Of a stretch of 64,000 nt of DNA, positions 1 through 7,423 are shown piece by piece (position 1 is the first letter of the stretch; each line of letters opens with the position of its first letter). The DNA is from Streptomyces sp. NP160 (GTDB lineage Bacteria; Actinomycetota; Actinomycetes; Actinomycetales; Quadrisphaeraceae). The notes under the pieces are model-generated. The model searched no databases. It was not told where the DNA came from and saw only the letters and a program-made list of their open reading frames with translations. Position numbers and translations under genes: made by a program. Location of the stretch: assembly GCF_006335115.1 (NCBI RefSeq), contig NZ_VDMJ01000037.1:41992-105991 (forward strand). The letters run 5' to 3'.

Positions 1-233
1 CCGAACAGGGCGTCGTGCTCGGGGGTGCCGCGCAGGGCCAGCGCGAAGCGCCACGGCTGGGTGTTGCTGGCGCTGGGCGACCAGCGGGCCGCCTCCATCA
101 GGCGCGCGGCGGTCTCGGCGTCGAGCACGTGCTCGGGGTCGAAGGCGCGGGTGCTCCAGCGCTCGGACAGGAGCGGGTGCACGTCCTGCGCGCCGGTGGG
201 CGCCGCGGTGGTCGGCAGGGAGGTGGTGGTCAC
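1..233 (-). CDS. Nitroreductase family protein, N-terminal part (runs off the window)
   Basis: The first 77 or so residues of a flavin-dependent nitroreductase-like oxidoreductase are present; the rest lies beyond the left edge. The reading starts at a GTG (231-233) with a Thr-rich beginning, then VHPLLSERWSTRAFD and RWSPSASNTQPWRF. That last stretch is the family's N-terminal FMN-contact region (usually R-W-(S/A)-P-S-x-x-N-x-Q-P-W). Family members transfer hydride from NAD(P)H via FMN to nitro compounds, quinones or halogenated aromatics; the substrate here is unknown. It reads away from the DUF1206 genes' 3' end, which finishes 80 bases away on the same strand. Because the C-terminal half is missing, subfamily cannot be assigned. 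Confidence 0.85.
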   Translation of the reverse strand, partial: MTTTSLPTTAAPTGAQDVHPLLSERWSTRAFDPEHVLDAETAARLMEAARWSPSASNTQPWRFALALRGTPEHDALF

Positions 234-312
234 GTGACCGGTGAGCGACGGGCGTCGCCCGTTTCTTCCCGCCGCCGCGGCGCCACCGCGGCAGGTGCTC
301 CGGACGGCGGGG

Positions 313-1224
313 TCACAGGTGCCCGAGCCGAGCCCTCACCACGGCGTACGCGCCGTACGCGGCGAAGCCCGCGCCCACGCAGCCCAGCAGCACCGACCCC
401 GCCGGCAGCAGCAGCAGCGCCCGCAGCGCGGCGTCGAGCCCGCCCGCCTCGCGCGGGTCGTTGGTGACCGCCGCCACCACGAACAGCACGCCCACCACGC
501 CCAGCGCCAGGCCCTTGGCGGAGTACCCGACCACCCCGGCGACGTCCACGCCCCGGCGCGCCGGCCCCTCGGGCAGGCGCAGGTCCTTCCGGAACCGCAG
601 CCGCACCCCCTTGGCCACGTGGTAGAGCCCCACGCCCACCACGGCCAGGCCCGCCGCCGCCACCGCCGCGGTGCCGAGGAGGTTCTCCATGAGCTGCTCG
701 GTGACGTCGTCGCTGGTGTCCTCGGTGTCGGTGTGGCCGCCGGCGGCGTACGTCACCGCCGTCACCACCACCGCGCTGTAGACCACCCCCTTGGCGAGGT
801 CCTTCAGCCCCGCGGAGCGCTGGCGCCACCGCAGCTCCAGCGCCCCGTCCACCAGGTGCCACAGCGCCAGCGCCGCCAGCGCGGCGCTGGCGGCCCACAG
901 CAGCACCTGCCCGCCGGGGGTCCCGGCCACGGCCGCCAGGGCGCCGCCCTGGTCGGCCGTGCCGCTGCGCACGCCCACCGCGAGGCGCACCGCGAGCGCC
1001 CCGATGAGCACGTGCAGCAGGCCGGACAGGGCGTACCCCACGCGCGCCACCGGCTCCAGGTGCTCGCGGGCCGCGCGGGCGCCGTCCTCGACGTCGTCGG
1101 AGACCTCGCCGTCCCCGTCGCGGTCCAGCCAGGTGCGCAGCCGCCGCAGGAGGCCCTTCGCCTCGACGGCGGCCTGGGCCGCGGACGGGCTCAGAGCTCG
1201 CCCCAGCGGGCGCGCACGAAGCAC
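313..1224 (-). CDS. DUF1206 integral membrane protein, copy B
   Basis: Membrane protein of unknown function made of three DUF1206 units, each a pair of helices, about six segments in all. A typical unit begins LEPVARVGYALSGLLHVLIG. The N-terminus carries a short acidic stretch (WLDRDGDGEVSDD) that looks like a lone EF-hand-type loop. It lies directly downstream of a second DUF1206 gene (copy A) on the same strand. The start is uncertain: no ATG or GTG follows copy A's stop before the first helix, so I chose the GTG at 1224, which overlaps copy A by 34 bases. A CTG that overlaps the stop as CTGA (1194) is the alternative. The two proteins align along their whole length, so the pair is a tandem duplication. 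Confidence 0.8.
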   Translation of the reverse strand: MLRARPLGRALSPSAAQAAVEAKGLLRRLRTWLDRDGDGEVSDDVEDGARAAREHLEPVARVGYALSGLLHVLIGALAVRLAVGVRSGTADQGGALAAVAGTPGGQVLLWAASAALAALALWHLVDGALELRWRQRSAGLKDLAKGVVYSAVVVTAVTYAAGGHTDTEDTSDDVTEQLMENLLGTAAVAAAGLAVVGVGLYHVAKGVRLRFRKDLRLPEGPARRGVDVAGVVGYSAKGLALGVVGVLFVVAAVTNDPREAGGLDAALRALLLLPAGSVLLGCVGAGFAAYGAYAVVRARLGHL

Positions 1225-2051
1225 CAGACCCCGTACAGGGCGAAGCCCACGCCCACCGCCACCAGGAGGGCCACGCCGAAGGGCGCGCCCACCAGCGTCC
1301 GCATGGCGGCGTCGAGCCCACCGGCCTCGGAGGGGTCGCTGCGCACCGCCGCCACCACGAACAGCGCGCCGACCACCGCCAGCGCGACGCCCTCGGCCAG
1401 GTACCCGGCGCGGCCCGCCCACAGGGCGGCCCGGCCGGCCCGCCCCCGGGGGCCTGCGGACCGGCCACCGCGCAGGTCGTCCCGGACCTTGCGGGAGCAC
1501 CCCTTGTAGACGAGGTACCCGCCGACGCCGAGCACAGCCAGGCCCACCGCCCCCACGAGCAGCACTCCGCCGGGGGAGCCCATGAGGGCGGCCGTGACGT
1601 CGTCGGTGGCGGACTCCGACGACGACGACCCGCCGCGCGCGAAGGTCAGCGCCGTGCCCGCCAGCACCAGGTAGGTGACTCCCTTGCCCAGGCCCTTCGC
1701 GGCCTCCTGCGCGTCCTTGGCGCGGGCCTCGAGGGCGCCGTCGAGCAGCTGCCACAGCCCCAGCGCGGCCAGGGCGACCACCGCCGCCCACAGGGCGAAC
1801 GCGCCGAACGGGGTGCGGGCCACCTCGCCGAGGGCGCCGCTGGAGTCCGCGCTGCTTCCTGACCCGCCGCCCAGGGCGATGCGGACGGCGAGCACGCCGA
1901 TGAGCACGTGCAGCACGCCGGAGACCACGAACCCGGCGCGCGCCACCGGCTCCAGGCGCTCGCGCGCCTGCCGGGCGCGGTGCTCGGCGTCCGCCCCGGC
2001 CCGCCGGCCGGCTGCGGCCGCCGGCTCTCGGGAGGGTGGCACAGCGCACAT
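1191..2051 (-). CDS. DUF1206 integral membrane protein, copy A
   Basis: About 286 residues, with three DUF1206 helix pairs. The first is LEPVARAGFVVSGVLHVLIG and the later ones carry GLWQLLDGALEA and LAEGVALAVVGALFVVAAV. The ends match copy B downstream (both finish FVRAR or VVRAR). The ATG at 2051 is taken as the start; a GTG at 2078 would add nine residues (PVEVCGST) and has no better ribosome site. The function of the family is not known; it is common in high-GC actinobacteria. Transcription probably starts in the gap above 2051 and continues into copy B, because the two genes overlap. Confidence 0.82.
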   Translation of the reverse strand: MCAVPPSREPAAAAGRRAGADAEHRARQARERLEPVARAGFVVSGVLHVLIGVLAVRIALGGGSGSSADSSGALGEVARTPFGAFALWAAVVALAALGLWQLLDGALEARAKDAQEAAKGLGKGVTYLVLAGTALTFARGGSSSSESATDDVTAALMGSPGGVLLVGAVGLAVLGVGGYLVYKGCSRKVRDDLRGGRSAGPRGRAGRAALWAGRAGYLAEGVALAVVGALFVVAAVRSDPSEAGGLDAAMRTLVGAPFGVALLVAVGVGFALYGVWCFVRARWGEL

Positions 2052-2107
2052 GGTGGACCCGCAGACCTCCACCGGCACGCCGAGCGGAGGCGGTCGAGCG
2101 GTGCGCC

Positions 2108-2974
2108 TCAGGGGCGTGCCGGGAGCACCGCCACCAGGTCGGACACCACGGCGCCGGCCGTTCCCAGCGCCCGCGCGCGCTGCAGCTGCGCCGGGGTGGT
2201 GAGGACGTGGGCCAGCACCGGCCTGCCCAGTCCCGCCACCTCAGCCCAGCGCGCGTCAGGGGCGCCCACGTCCAGGCCGAGCAGGTCCCAGGAGGCAGCG
2301 GTCCGCGTGAGCAGCCCGGGGTCCGCGTCGAGCTCGCGGGCCCAGCAGAAGCCCCAGCTGCGCCAGCCCTCCCGGCGGGCGGCGTCGGCCCAGGAGGTGG
2401 TCGCCACCGGGGCCTTGGCCACGACCCAGTCCTGGGAGGAGGGCACGCGGCGCAGCGCGGCCACGAGCTCCGGGTGGAACCTCGAGCTGACGGCCTTGGG
2501 GTCCACGAACAGCACGCGCCGCCCGCCCCAGCGCTCCAGCAGCTCCTCCAGGCGGGCGTACGGGCGCCGCGGCTGGGTGCGGTCGACCGTGCCCGAGGGG
2601 CTGATGCGGTAGGAGGCGACCTCGGCCCAGGTGTGCTCGGAGGCCTTGAAGCCCTGCGTGCCGGAGGTCCTGTCGAGGGTGCCGTCGTGCAGGCCGAACC
2701 ACACGCCGTCCGCCGTGCGGGACAGCGACAGCTCCAGCGCGTCGGCGCCCAGGGCCGCCGCGCGCTCGTAGGCGAACGCCGACATCTCCGGCCAGTCGCG
2801 CGAGCCGCCCCGGTGGGCCACCAGGAAGGCCGGGGTGGCCAGCAGCCGGTCGACGTCGGGGGCGGACGCCGCGCGCGCCTCGGGCGCCAGCGGGCCGGCT
2901 GCAGCCGCCGCGCCCACCGCCGCGAGCCCCGCGCCGGCCAGCACCGCGCGCCGCGACCACACCGCCCCGTCCAC
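2108..2974 (-). CDS. Tat-exported glycerophosphodiester phosphodiesterase
   Basis: 288-residue secreted GDPD-family enzyme that hydrolyses glycerophosphodiesters to an alcohol and glycerol 3-phosphate outside the membrane. The N-terminus has a twin-arginine signal: SRRAVLAGAGL at residues 7-17, a hydrophobic stretch, then an APEARA-type cleavage region near residue 35. The catalytic domain opens with HRGG (residues 54-57) and continues ALELSLSRTADGVWFGLHD. In the family these motifs supply the two catalytic histidines and the metal-binding acids. The start is a GTG with GGGAG just upstream. The gene is divergent from the M3 peptidase gene. It could act on lipid headgroups or on teichoic-acid-like polymers; the substrate is inferred only from the family. 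Confidence 0.9.
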   Translation of the reverse strand: MDGAVWSRRAVLAGAGLAAVGAAAAAGPLAPEARAASAPDVDRLLATPAFLVAHRGGSRDWPEMSAFAYERAAALGADALELSLSRTADGVWFGLHDGTLDRTSGTQGFKASEHTWAEVASYRISPSGTVDRTQPRRPYARLEELLERWGGRRVLFVDPKAVSSRFHPELVAALRRVPSSQDWVVAKAPVATTSWADAARREGWRSWGFCWARELDADPGLLTRTAASWDLLGLDVGAPDARWAEVAGLGRPVLAHVLTTPAQLQRARALGTAGAVVSDLVAVLPARP

Positions 2975-3104
2975 GCCCGCTCCCGTCGTCGTCCTGCGGG
3001 CACGGTCCTACCGGTTCCGGGGGCGCCGGGCCCAGCCCCCGCGCCGCACGTCCACCCGCTCGGCCGCCGGGCCGGCGCGCCGCGAGGCCGGTGGGGCGCT
3101 GGGA

Positions 3105-3110
3105 TAGCGT
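3105..3110 (+). promoter_or_regulatory. -10 box (TAGCGT) of a leaderless promoter
   Basis: TAGCGT, seven bases, then the GTG of the M3 peptidase at 3118. The same spacing recurs at many genes here and fits a transcript whose first base is the start codon. It also argues against the upstream in-frame GTG at 3091. Confidence 0.6.
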
Positions 3111-3117
3111 CGCCCGG

Positions 3118-5220
3118 GTGCTGGACCCCACCAACCCCCTGGCCGCACCGAGCACCCTGCCGCACGGCCTGCCGCCGTTCGACGCCCTGCGCACCGAGCA
3201 CTTCGCGCCGGCGCTGCGCGAGGGGATGGCCCAGCAGCGCGCCGAGGTGGAGGCCGTGGCGACCTGCGCCGAGCCCCCCACCTTCGCCAACACCGTCGGA
3301 GCGCTGGAGGCCTCCGGCGAGCTGCTCACCCGGGCGGCCAACGCGTTCTACAACCTGGTCTCCTCCCACTCCGACGACGCGCTGCGCGCCGTGGAGGCGG
3401 AGCTGGCGCCGGAGCTGACGGCCCACGGCGACGCCGTCCGCCTCGACCCGCGGCTGTTCGCCCGCCTGGCCGCCGTGCGCGAGCACACCGCCGGCGGCGC
3501 CCCGGACGCCGACGGCACCGAGCTCGACGACGAGCAGCGGGCCGTGCTGGAGCGGTGGCACCGGGACCTGGCCCGCGCGGGCGCCGGTCTCGACGAGGCC
3601 GCCAAGGCGAGGCTGCGCGAGCTCAACGGCGAGCTGTCGCGGCTGACCACCCAGTTCGGCACCGAGCTGCTGGCCGCCACCAACGCCGCCGCCGTGCACG
3701 TCACCGAGGAGGCGCAGCTGGCGGGCCTGAGCGCCGGGGAGCGCTCTGCGGCCGCGCAGGCGGCGGTGGCGCGCGGGCTGGACGGCTGGGTGCTGCCGCT
3801 GTCGCTGCCCACCGACCAGCCCGTGCTGGCCTCCCTCGACCACCGGGGCCTGCGCGAGCGCGTGTTCCGCGCCTCCACCACCCGCGGGCTGGGGGGCGAG
3901 CACGACACCCGCCCGCTGCTGGTGCGCATCGCCGCGCTGCGCGCCGAGCGCGCCGGGCTGCTGGGTGCCGCGCACCACGCCGAGCACGTGCTCGAGGACG
4001 CGACCGCCCCCTCGGTGGAGGCGGTCATGGACCTGCTCACCTCCGTGGTCCCGGCCGCGGTGAGCAACGCCCGCGGCGAGGCGCTGGAGCTGGCCGAGGA
4101 GCTGCGCGCCGCCGGCCCCGGGGACGACGACGCACCCGCCGAGCTGCGGCCCTGGGACTGGGCGTGGGCCGCGGCGCGCGTGCGCGCCCGCCGCTTCGAG
4201 CTCGACCCGGCCGGGCTGAAGCCGTACTTCGAGCTGGACGCCGTCGTCACCCGCGGCGTCTTCGCCGCCGCCACCGCCCTGTACGGCCTGACCTTCACCG
4301 AGCGGCCCGAGCTGCCGACCTACCACCCCGACGTGCGCACCTGGGAGGTCTTCGACGAGGGCGGGACGTCCGTCGGGCTGTTCCTCGGCGACTTCTTCGC
4401 CCGCGAGTCCAAGCGCGGCGGCGCGTGGATGAGCAACTACGTCGACCAGTCGGCGCTGCCGGGCCGCCGGTCCTCGAGGCCGGTGGTGGTGAACAACCTC
4501 AACGTGCCCCGCCCGCCCGACGGCGAGCCGGCGCTGCTCACCCCCGACGAGGTGGAGACCGCCTTCCACGAGTTCGGGCACGCGCTGCACGGCCTGCTCT
4601 CCGACGTGCGCTACCCGCGCCTGTCGGGCACCACCGTGCCCCGCGACTTCGTGGAGTTCCCCTCCCAGGTGAACGAGGTGTGGGCGTGGGACCCGGCGCT
4701 GCTGCCCGCCTACGCGCGCCACGTGGAGACCGGTGAGCCGCTGCCCGCGTCGACGGTGCAGGCGCTGCTGGCGTCGCGCTCCTACGGCGAGGGCTTCGCC
4801 ACCACCGAGATCGTCGCGGCGATGCTGCTCGACCAGGCCTGGCACCAGCTCGCGCCGGGGGAGTCGGTGGCCCCCGACGACGTCGAGGCCTTCGAGGCGG
4901 CCGCGCTGGAGCGCCACGGCACCGCGCTGGAGCTGGTGCCGCCGCGCTACCGCTCCACCTACTTCAACCACGTCTTCTCCGGCGGCTACTCGGCCGGGTA
5001 CTACTCCTACCTGTGGAGCGAGGTGCTCGACGCCGACACCGTCGAGTGGTTCGCCGAGAACGGCGGCCTGCGCCGCGAGAACGGGGCCGCGTTCGCCCGG
5101 GAGGTCCTCTCGCGCGGCGGCACGGTGGACCTGTCCGCCGCCTACCGCGCCTTCCGGGGCCGCGACCCGCGGGTCGAGCCGCTGCTGCAGCGCCGCGGCC
5201 TCGCCGCGACCGGCTCCTGA
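3118..5220 (+). CDS. M3 family oligopeptidase (Dcp/PrlC type)
   Basis: 700-residue zinc oligopeptidase expected to degrade short cytoplasmic peptides. No signal peptide is seen. The zinc site is HEFGHALHGL near residue 490 (HExxH), with the downstream FVEFPSQVNEVW glutamate region of the thimet oligopeptidase/Dcp family. Near the C-terminus, YRSTYFNHVFSGGYSAGYYSY is the substrate-binding segment typical of bacterial Dcp and PrlC. The length is right for the family (680-720). The start was set at 3118 because a TAGCGT box lies seven bases before it. A GAGGG spanning the stop codon (5219-5223) serves as the ribosome site of the next small gene, so the two are probably co-transcribed. Confidence 0.93.
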   Translation: MLDPTNPLAAPSTLPHGLPPFDALRTEHFAPALREGMAQQRAEVEAVATCAEPPTFANTVGALEASGELLTRAANAFYNLVSSHSDDALRAVEAELAPELTAHGDAVRLDPRLFARLAAVREHTAGGAPDADGTELDDEQRAVLERWHRDLARAGAGLDEAAKARLRELNGELSRLTTQFGTELLAATNAAAVHVTEEAQLAGLSAGERSAAAQAAVARGLDGWVLPLSLPTDQPVLASLDHRGLRERVFRASTTRGLGGEHDTRPLLVRIAALRAERAGLLGAAHHAEHVLEDATAPSVEAVMDLLTSVVPAAVSNARGEALELAEELRAAGPGDDDAPAELRPWDWAWAAARVRARRFELDPAGLKPYFELDAVVTRGVFAAATALYGLTFTERPELPTYHPDVRTWEVFDEGGTSVGLFLGDFFARESKRGGAWMSNYVDQSALPGRRSSRPVVVNNLNVPRPPDGEPALLTPDEVETAFHEFGHALHGLLSDVRYPRLSGTTVPRDFVEFPSQVNEVWAWDPALLPAYARHVETGEPLPASTVQALLASRSYGEGFATTEIVAAMLLDQAWHQLAPGESVAPDDVEAFEAAALERHGTALELVPPRYRSTYFNHVFSGGYSAGYYSYLWSEVLDADTVEWFAENGGLRRENGAAFAREVLSRGGTVDLSAAYRAFRGRDPRVEPLLQRRGLAATGS

Positions 5221-5231
5221 GGGCAGCTCCC

Positions 5232-5513
5232 GTGCCGCGCGTCCCGGGCGAGAACAACGGGCTGGGGAAGGCGTCGCTGGCGGTGGGCGTGGTGTCGCTG
5301 GTGCTCGGCGCGCTGGCCTTCACCCCGCTGCTGCTCGGCGGCGGGGTCGGGGTGTGGCTGGCGGTGCGGGCGCGCCGGCGCGTCATCGACGGCGACGCGG
5401 ACAACCCCAGGACGGTCCTCGCGGGGTTCTTCTGCTCGGCGGCCGCGCTGGCGCTGTTCGTCGTGCTCCTGACCGTCAGCGTCATCGCCCACGCCGGGGG
5501 CGGCGCCTCCTGA
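5232..5513 (+). CDS. Small two-helix membrane protein, DUF4190-like
   Basis: 93 residues. After NNGLGKASLAVGVVSLVLG comes a first membrane segment, a short basic loop (VRARRRVIDGDADN), and a second segment (FFCSAAALALFVVLLTVSVIA). The GLGKASLA start and the loop resemble DUF4190 proteins, whose function is unknown. The GTG is preceded at eight bases by GAGGG, which overlaps the peptidase stop codon, so the two genes form an operon. Assignment rests on shape and the N-terminal motif only. Confidence 0.7.
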   Translation: MPRVPGENNGLGKASLAVGVVSLVLGALAFTPLLLGGGVGVWLAVRARRRVIDGDADNPRTVLAGFFCSAAALALFVVLLTVSVIAHAGGGAS

Positions 5514-5672
5514 CGGTGACCAGCGCCGCGCGGGAGGGGCAGGGCGGGTCATCGTCCTCCGGCAGGGGCCTGCGCGCCAGGGAGCTGGGTCCCTGTCGCC
5601 GGGTGGTCGCCGTGAGGATCGTGGTGCGCCGTCCGGGGACGTGAGGGCCCCGGCCACGAGGAGGTGGTCCGG

Positions 5673-6800
5673 ATGGTGGTCACGAGCGCGCGGTCCAGGC
5701 GGGCGAGGGCGGCGCTCTCCGCAGCGGCCGTCGGGTCCGCGCTGGTGCTGCTGGCACCGCCGGCGGTGGCCCACGGCCGCCACGGAGGGGGCCACCACGA
5801 CGGCGGGCCACCGGTCGAGGTGGTCGCGTCGGGGCTGTCCGACCCGTGGAGCGTGAGGTTCGACGGGCGCGGGCGCCTCGTGGTGGCCGAGCAGGGCACC
5901 GGGGAGGTGACCCGCGTCGAGGGGCCGGGCGCTGGCGGGCAGCGCGTCCTCGCCACCCAGCCGGGCCTGGCGGCGGCCGACACCTCCGGGCGCACCGTGC
6001 TCGCGCTGACCTCCGGCGGGGCGCCCGACGCCCCCGCCGTCGCCGGGCAGGCGACGCTGTTCGCCGGTGCTCCCGGCCAGCTGCGCGCGCTGGCGGACCT
6101 GCTCGCCCACGAGAGGGCCACCAACCCCGACGGGCAGGACCAGGACGCCCCCGACGCCCTGTCCAACCCGTTCTCGGTGCTGGCCGGCAGCGGGAAGCGC
6201 GCGCCGCTGGCCTACGTGGCCGACGGCGGTGCCAACGACGTGCTCGCCGTGGGCGGGGACGGGAGGGTCAGCACCTTCTTCGTGCCGCCCACCGTGAGCA
6301 CCGGCGCCTGCGCCGGCGTGCCCAACAACGGCTCCCTCACGGGGTGCGACTCCGTGCCCACGGGCCTGTCCTACGGCCCCGGCGGGAAGCTCTACGTCGC
6401 CGCGCTCACCGCGGAGGTGCCCGGCGAGGGTCGCGTCTACGTGGTGGACCGCGGGGGCCGGCTGGTCCGCGAGATCAGCGGCTTCACCGCCCCCACGGGG
6501 GTGGCCGTCGGTGACGACGGGACCGTCTACGTCAGCGAGCTGCTCGAGGGCGCACCCCCGCAGGACGCTCCGCCGCCGGCCGGCTTCGACCCGTCCACCA
6601 TCGGTCGCATCGTCGCGGTGGCGCCCGACGGCCGCCGGTCGGCCGCGCAGGTGACCATGCCGCTGGGCCTGCAGTGGAAGGACGGCGCGCTCTACACCAC
6701 GGCGTGGAGCGTGGCGGGCCAGTTCGGGACCACCCCTGCGGGCGCCCCGCCCGTCGGTGTGGTGGCCAGGGTCCGCGCCAGCGCCTTCAGCGAGCTCTGA
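5673..6800 (+). CDS. Secreted ScyD/ScyE family beta-propeller-like protein
   Basis: 375 residues with a Sec signal peptide (RSRRARAALSAAAVGSALVLL, cleavage near AVAHG) and a His/Gly-rich linker. The repeats are of the NHL/ScyD type: GLSDPWSVRFDGRGRLVVAEQG, FTAPTGVAVGDDGTVYVSEL and YGPGGKLYVAAL. Family members are named after scytonemin-cluster proteins but occur widely with no proven activity; the fold is expected to be an extracellular propeller. The start ATG has a strong ribosome site (GAGGAGG, 5658-5664). Cysteines in STGACAGVPNNGSLTGCDS suggest one disulfide. No neighbour explains the role. Confidence 0.85.
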   Translation: MVVTSARSRRARAALSAAAVGSALVLLAPPAVAHGRHGGGHHDGGPPVEVVASGLSDPWSVRFDGRGRLVVAEQGTGEVTRVEGPGAGGQRVLATQPGLAAADTSGRTVLALTSGGAPDAPAVAGQATLFAGAPGQLRALADLLAHERATNPDGQDQDAPDALSNPFSVLAGSGKRAPLAYVADGGANDVLAVGGDGRVSTFFVPPTVSTGACAGVPNNGSLTGCDSVPTGLSYGPGGKLYVAALTAEVPGEGRVYVVDRGGRLVREISGFTAPTGVAVGDDGTVYVSELLEGAPPQDAPPPAGFDPSTIGRIVAVAPDGRRSAAQVTMPLGLQWKDGALYTTAWSVAGQFGTTPAGAPPVGVVARVRASAFSEL

Positions 6801-6865
6801 GACCGCTCCGGCACGGCAAGCGGCCCGCCAGCCGCTGACAAGCGCCGTCGCCCAGCGTGGCCGGC

Positions 6866-7378
6866 ATGGACACCACGACCACGGACTCCACCCCGGGCAC
6901 GACCACCCGGACGACGACGAGCGCGGCCGGGCGGCTCCTGCTCCTCGCCGCGGGCGCGCAGCTGGGAACCGCCCTGGTGGGGCAGGCCGTCGCGGTGCGC
7001 CGCGGCCTGCCCGTCGACATCGCCGCCCTCGGCCTGCGCCCCCGGCTGCCACCGGGGCCCGCCAGCAGCCGGCGCGTCGCCCGCGACGCCTGGGTCACCG
7101 GCACCGCCCTGTCAGCGCCGGTGCCCGCCCTGCTGCTGCAGGGCGGGGCGCTCGCGGTGCTGGCTCGCCACCCCGCTCCGGCTCCGGCCGGGAGGTCGGC
7201 AGCGCTCGTCCTCGGCGTGCAGGCGGCGGTCGCCTGCGCGGGCCAGCCGGCCGAGCGCCTGGGGCGGGTGCGGCTCGTCCGGGGCTCCACCGACCCGGTG
7301 GAGACACCGGTGGTGGTGCTGGGGACGGTGCTGGCGGCGGCGGTCGTCGCACTCAGCGCCGTCGCCCGCCGCCCGTGA
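6866..7378 (+). CDS. Hypothetical membrane protein
   Basis: About 170 residues: a Thr-rich N-terminus (DTTTTDSTPGTTTRTTTSA), then four hydrophobic stretches (RLLLLAAGAQLGTALV, TALSAPVPALLLQGGALAVL, ALVLGVQAAVACAG, VVVLGTVLAAAVVALSAV). I do not recognise the family. ATG 6866 is preferred over GTG 6857 because a CAGCGT box lies seven bases upstream, the leaderless arrangement seen elsewhere in this window. A strong hairpin (7383-7420) follows the gene. Confidence 0.65.
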   Translation: MDTTTTDSTPGTTTRTTTSAAGRLLLLAAGAQLGTALVGQAVAVRRGLPVDIAALGLRPRLPPGPASSRRVARDAWVTGTALSAPVPALLLQGGALAVLARHPAPAPAGRSAALVLGVQAAVACAGQPAERLGRVRLVRGSTDPVETPVVVLGTVLAAAVVALSAVARRP

Positions 7379-7382
7379 GGCC

Positions 7383-7420
7383 CCGCCTCCTCCGGCCCCT
7401 CCCGGGGTCAGAGGAGGCGG
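7383..7420. terminator. Bidirectional hairpin between convergent genes
   Basis: Perfect 10-bp stem CCGCCTCCTC/GAGGAGGCGG with an 18-base loop. It lies between the hypothetical membrane protein (+) and hrpA (-). There is no T-run, as usual in very GC-rich actinobacteria. Confidence 0.7.
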
Positions 7421-7423
7421 TGG

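Noticed and set aside
15..467. Plus-strand ORFs at the left edge
   Set aside because: They are antisense to the nitroreductase and DUF1206 genes and have Arg/Ala/Gly-rich shadow composition.
313..4971. A 1552-codon open frame on the minus strand across the peptidase region
   Set aside because: Only its last part (the DUF1206 protein) looks like a protein; the rest is the antisense of the M3 peptidase and GDPD genes. Long antisense frames are expected at this GC content.
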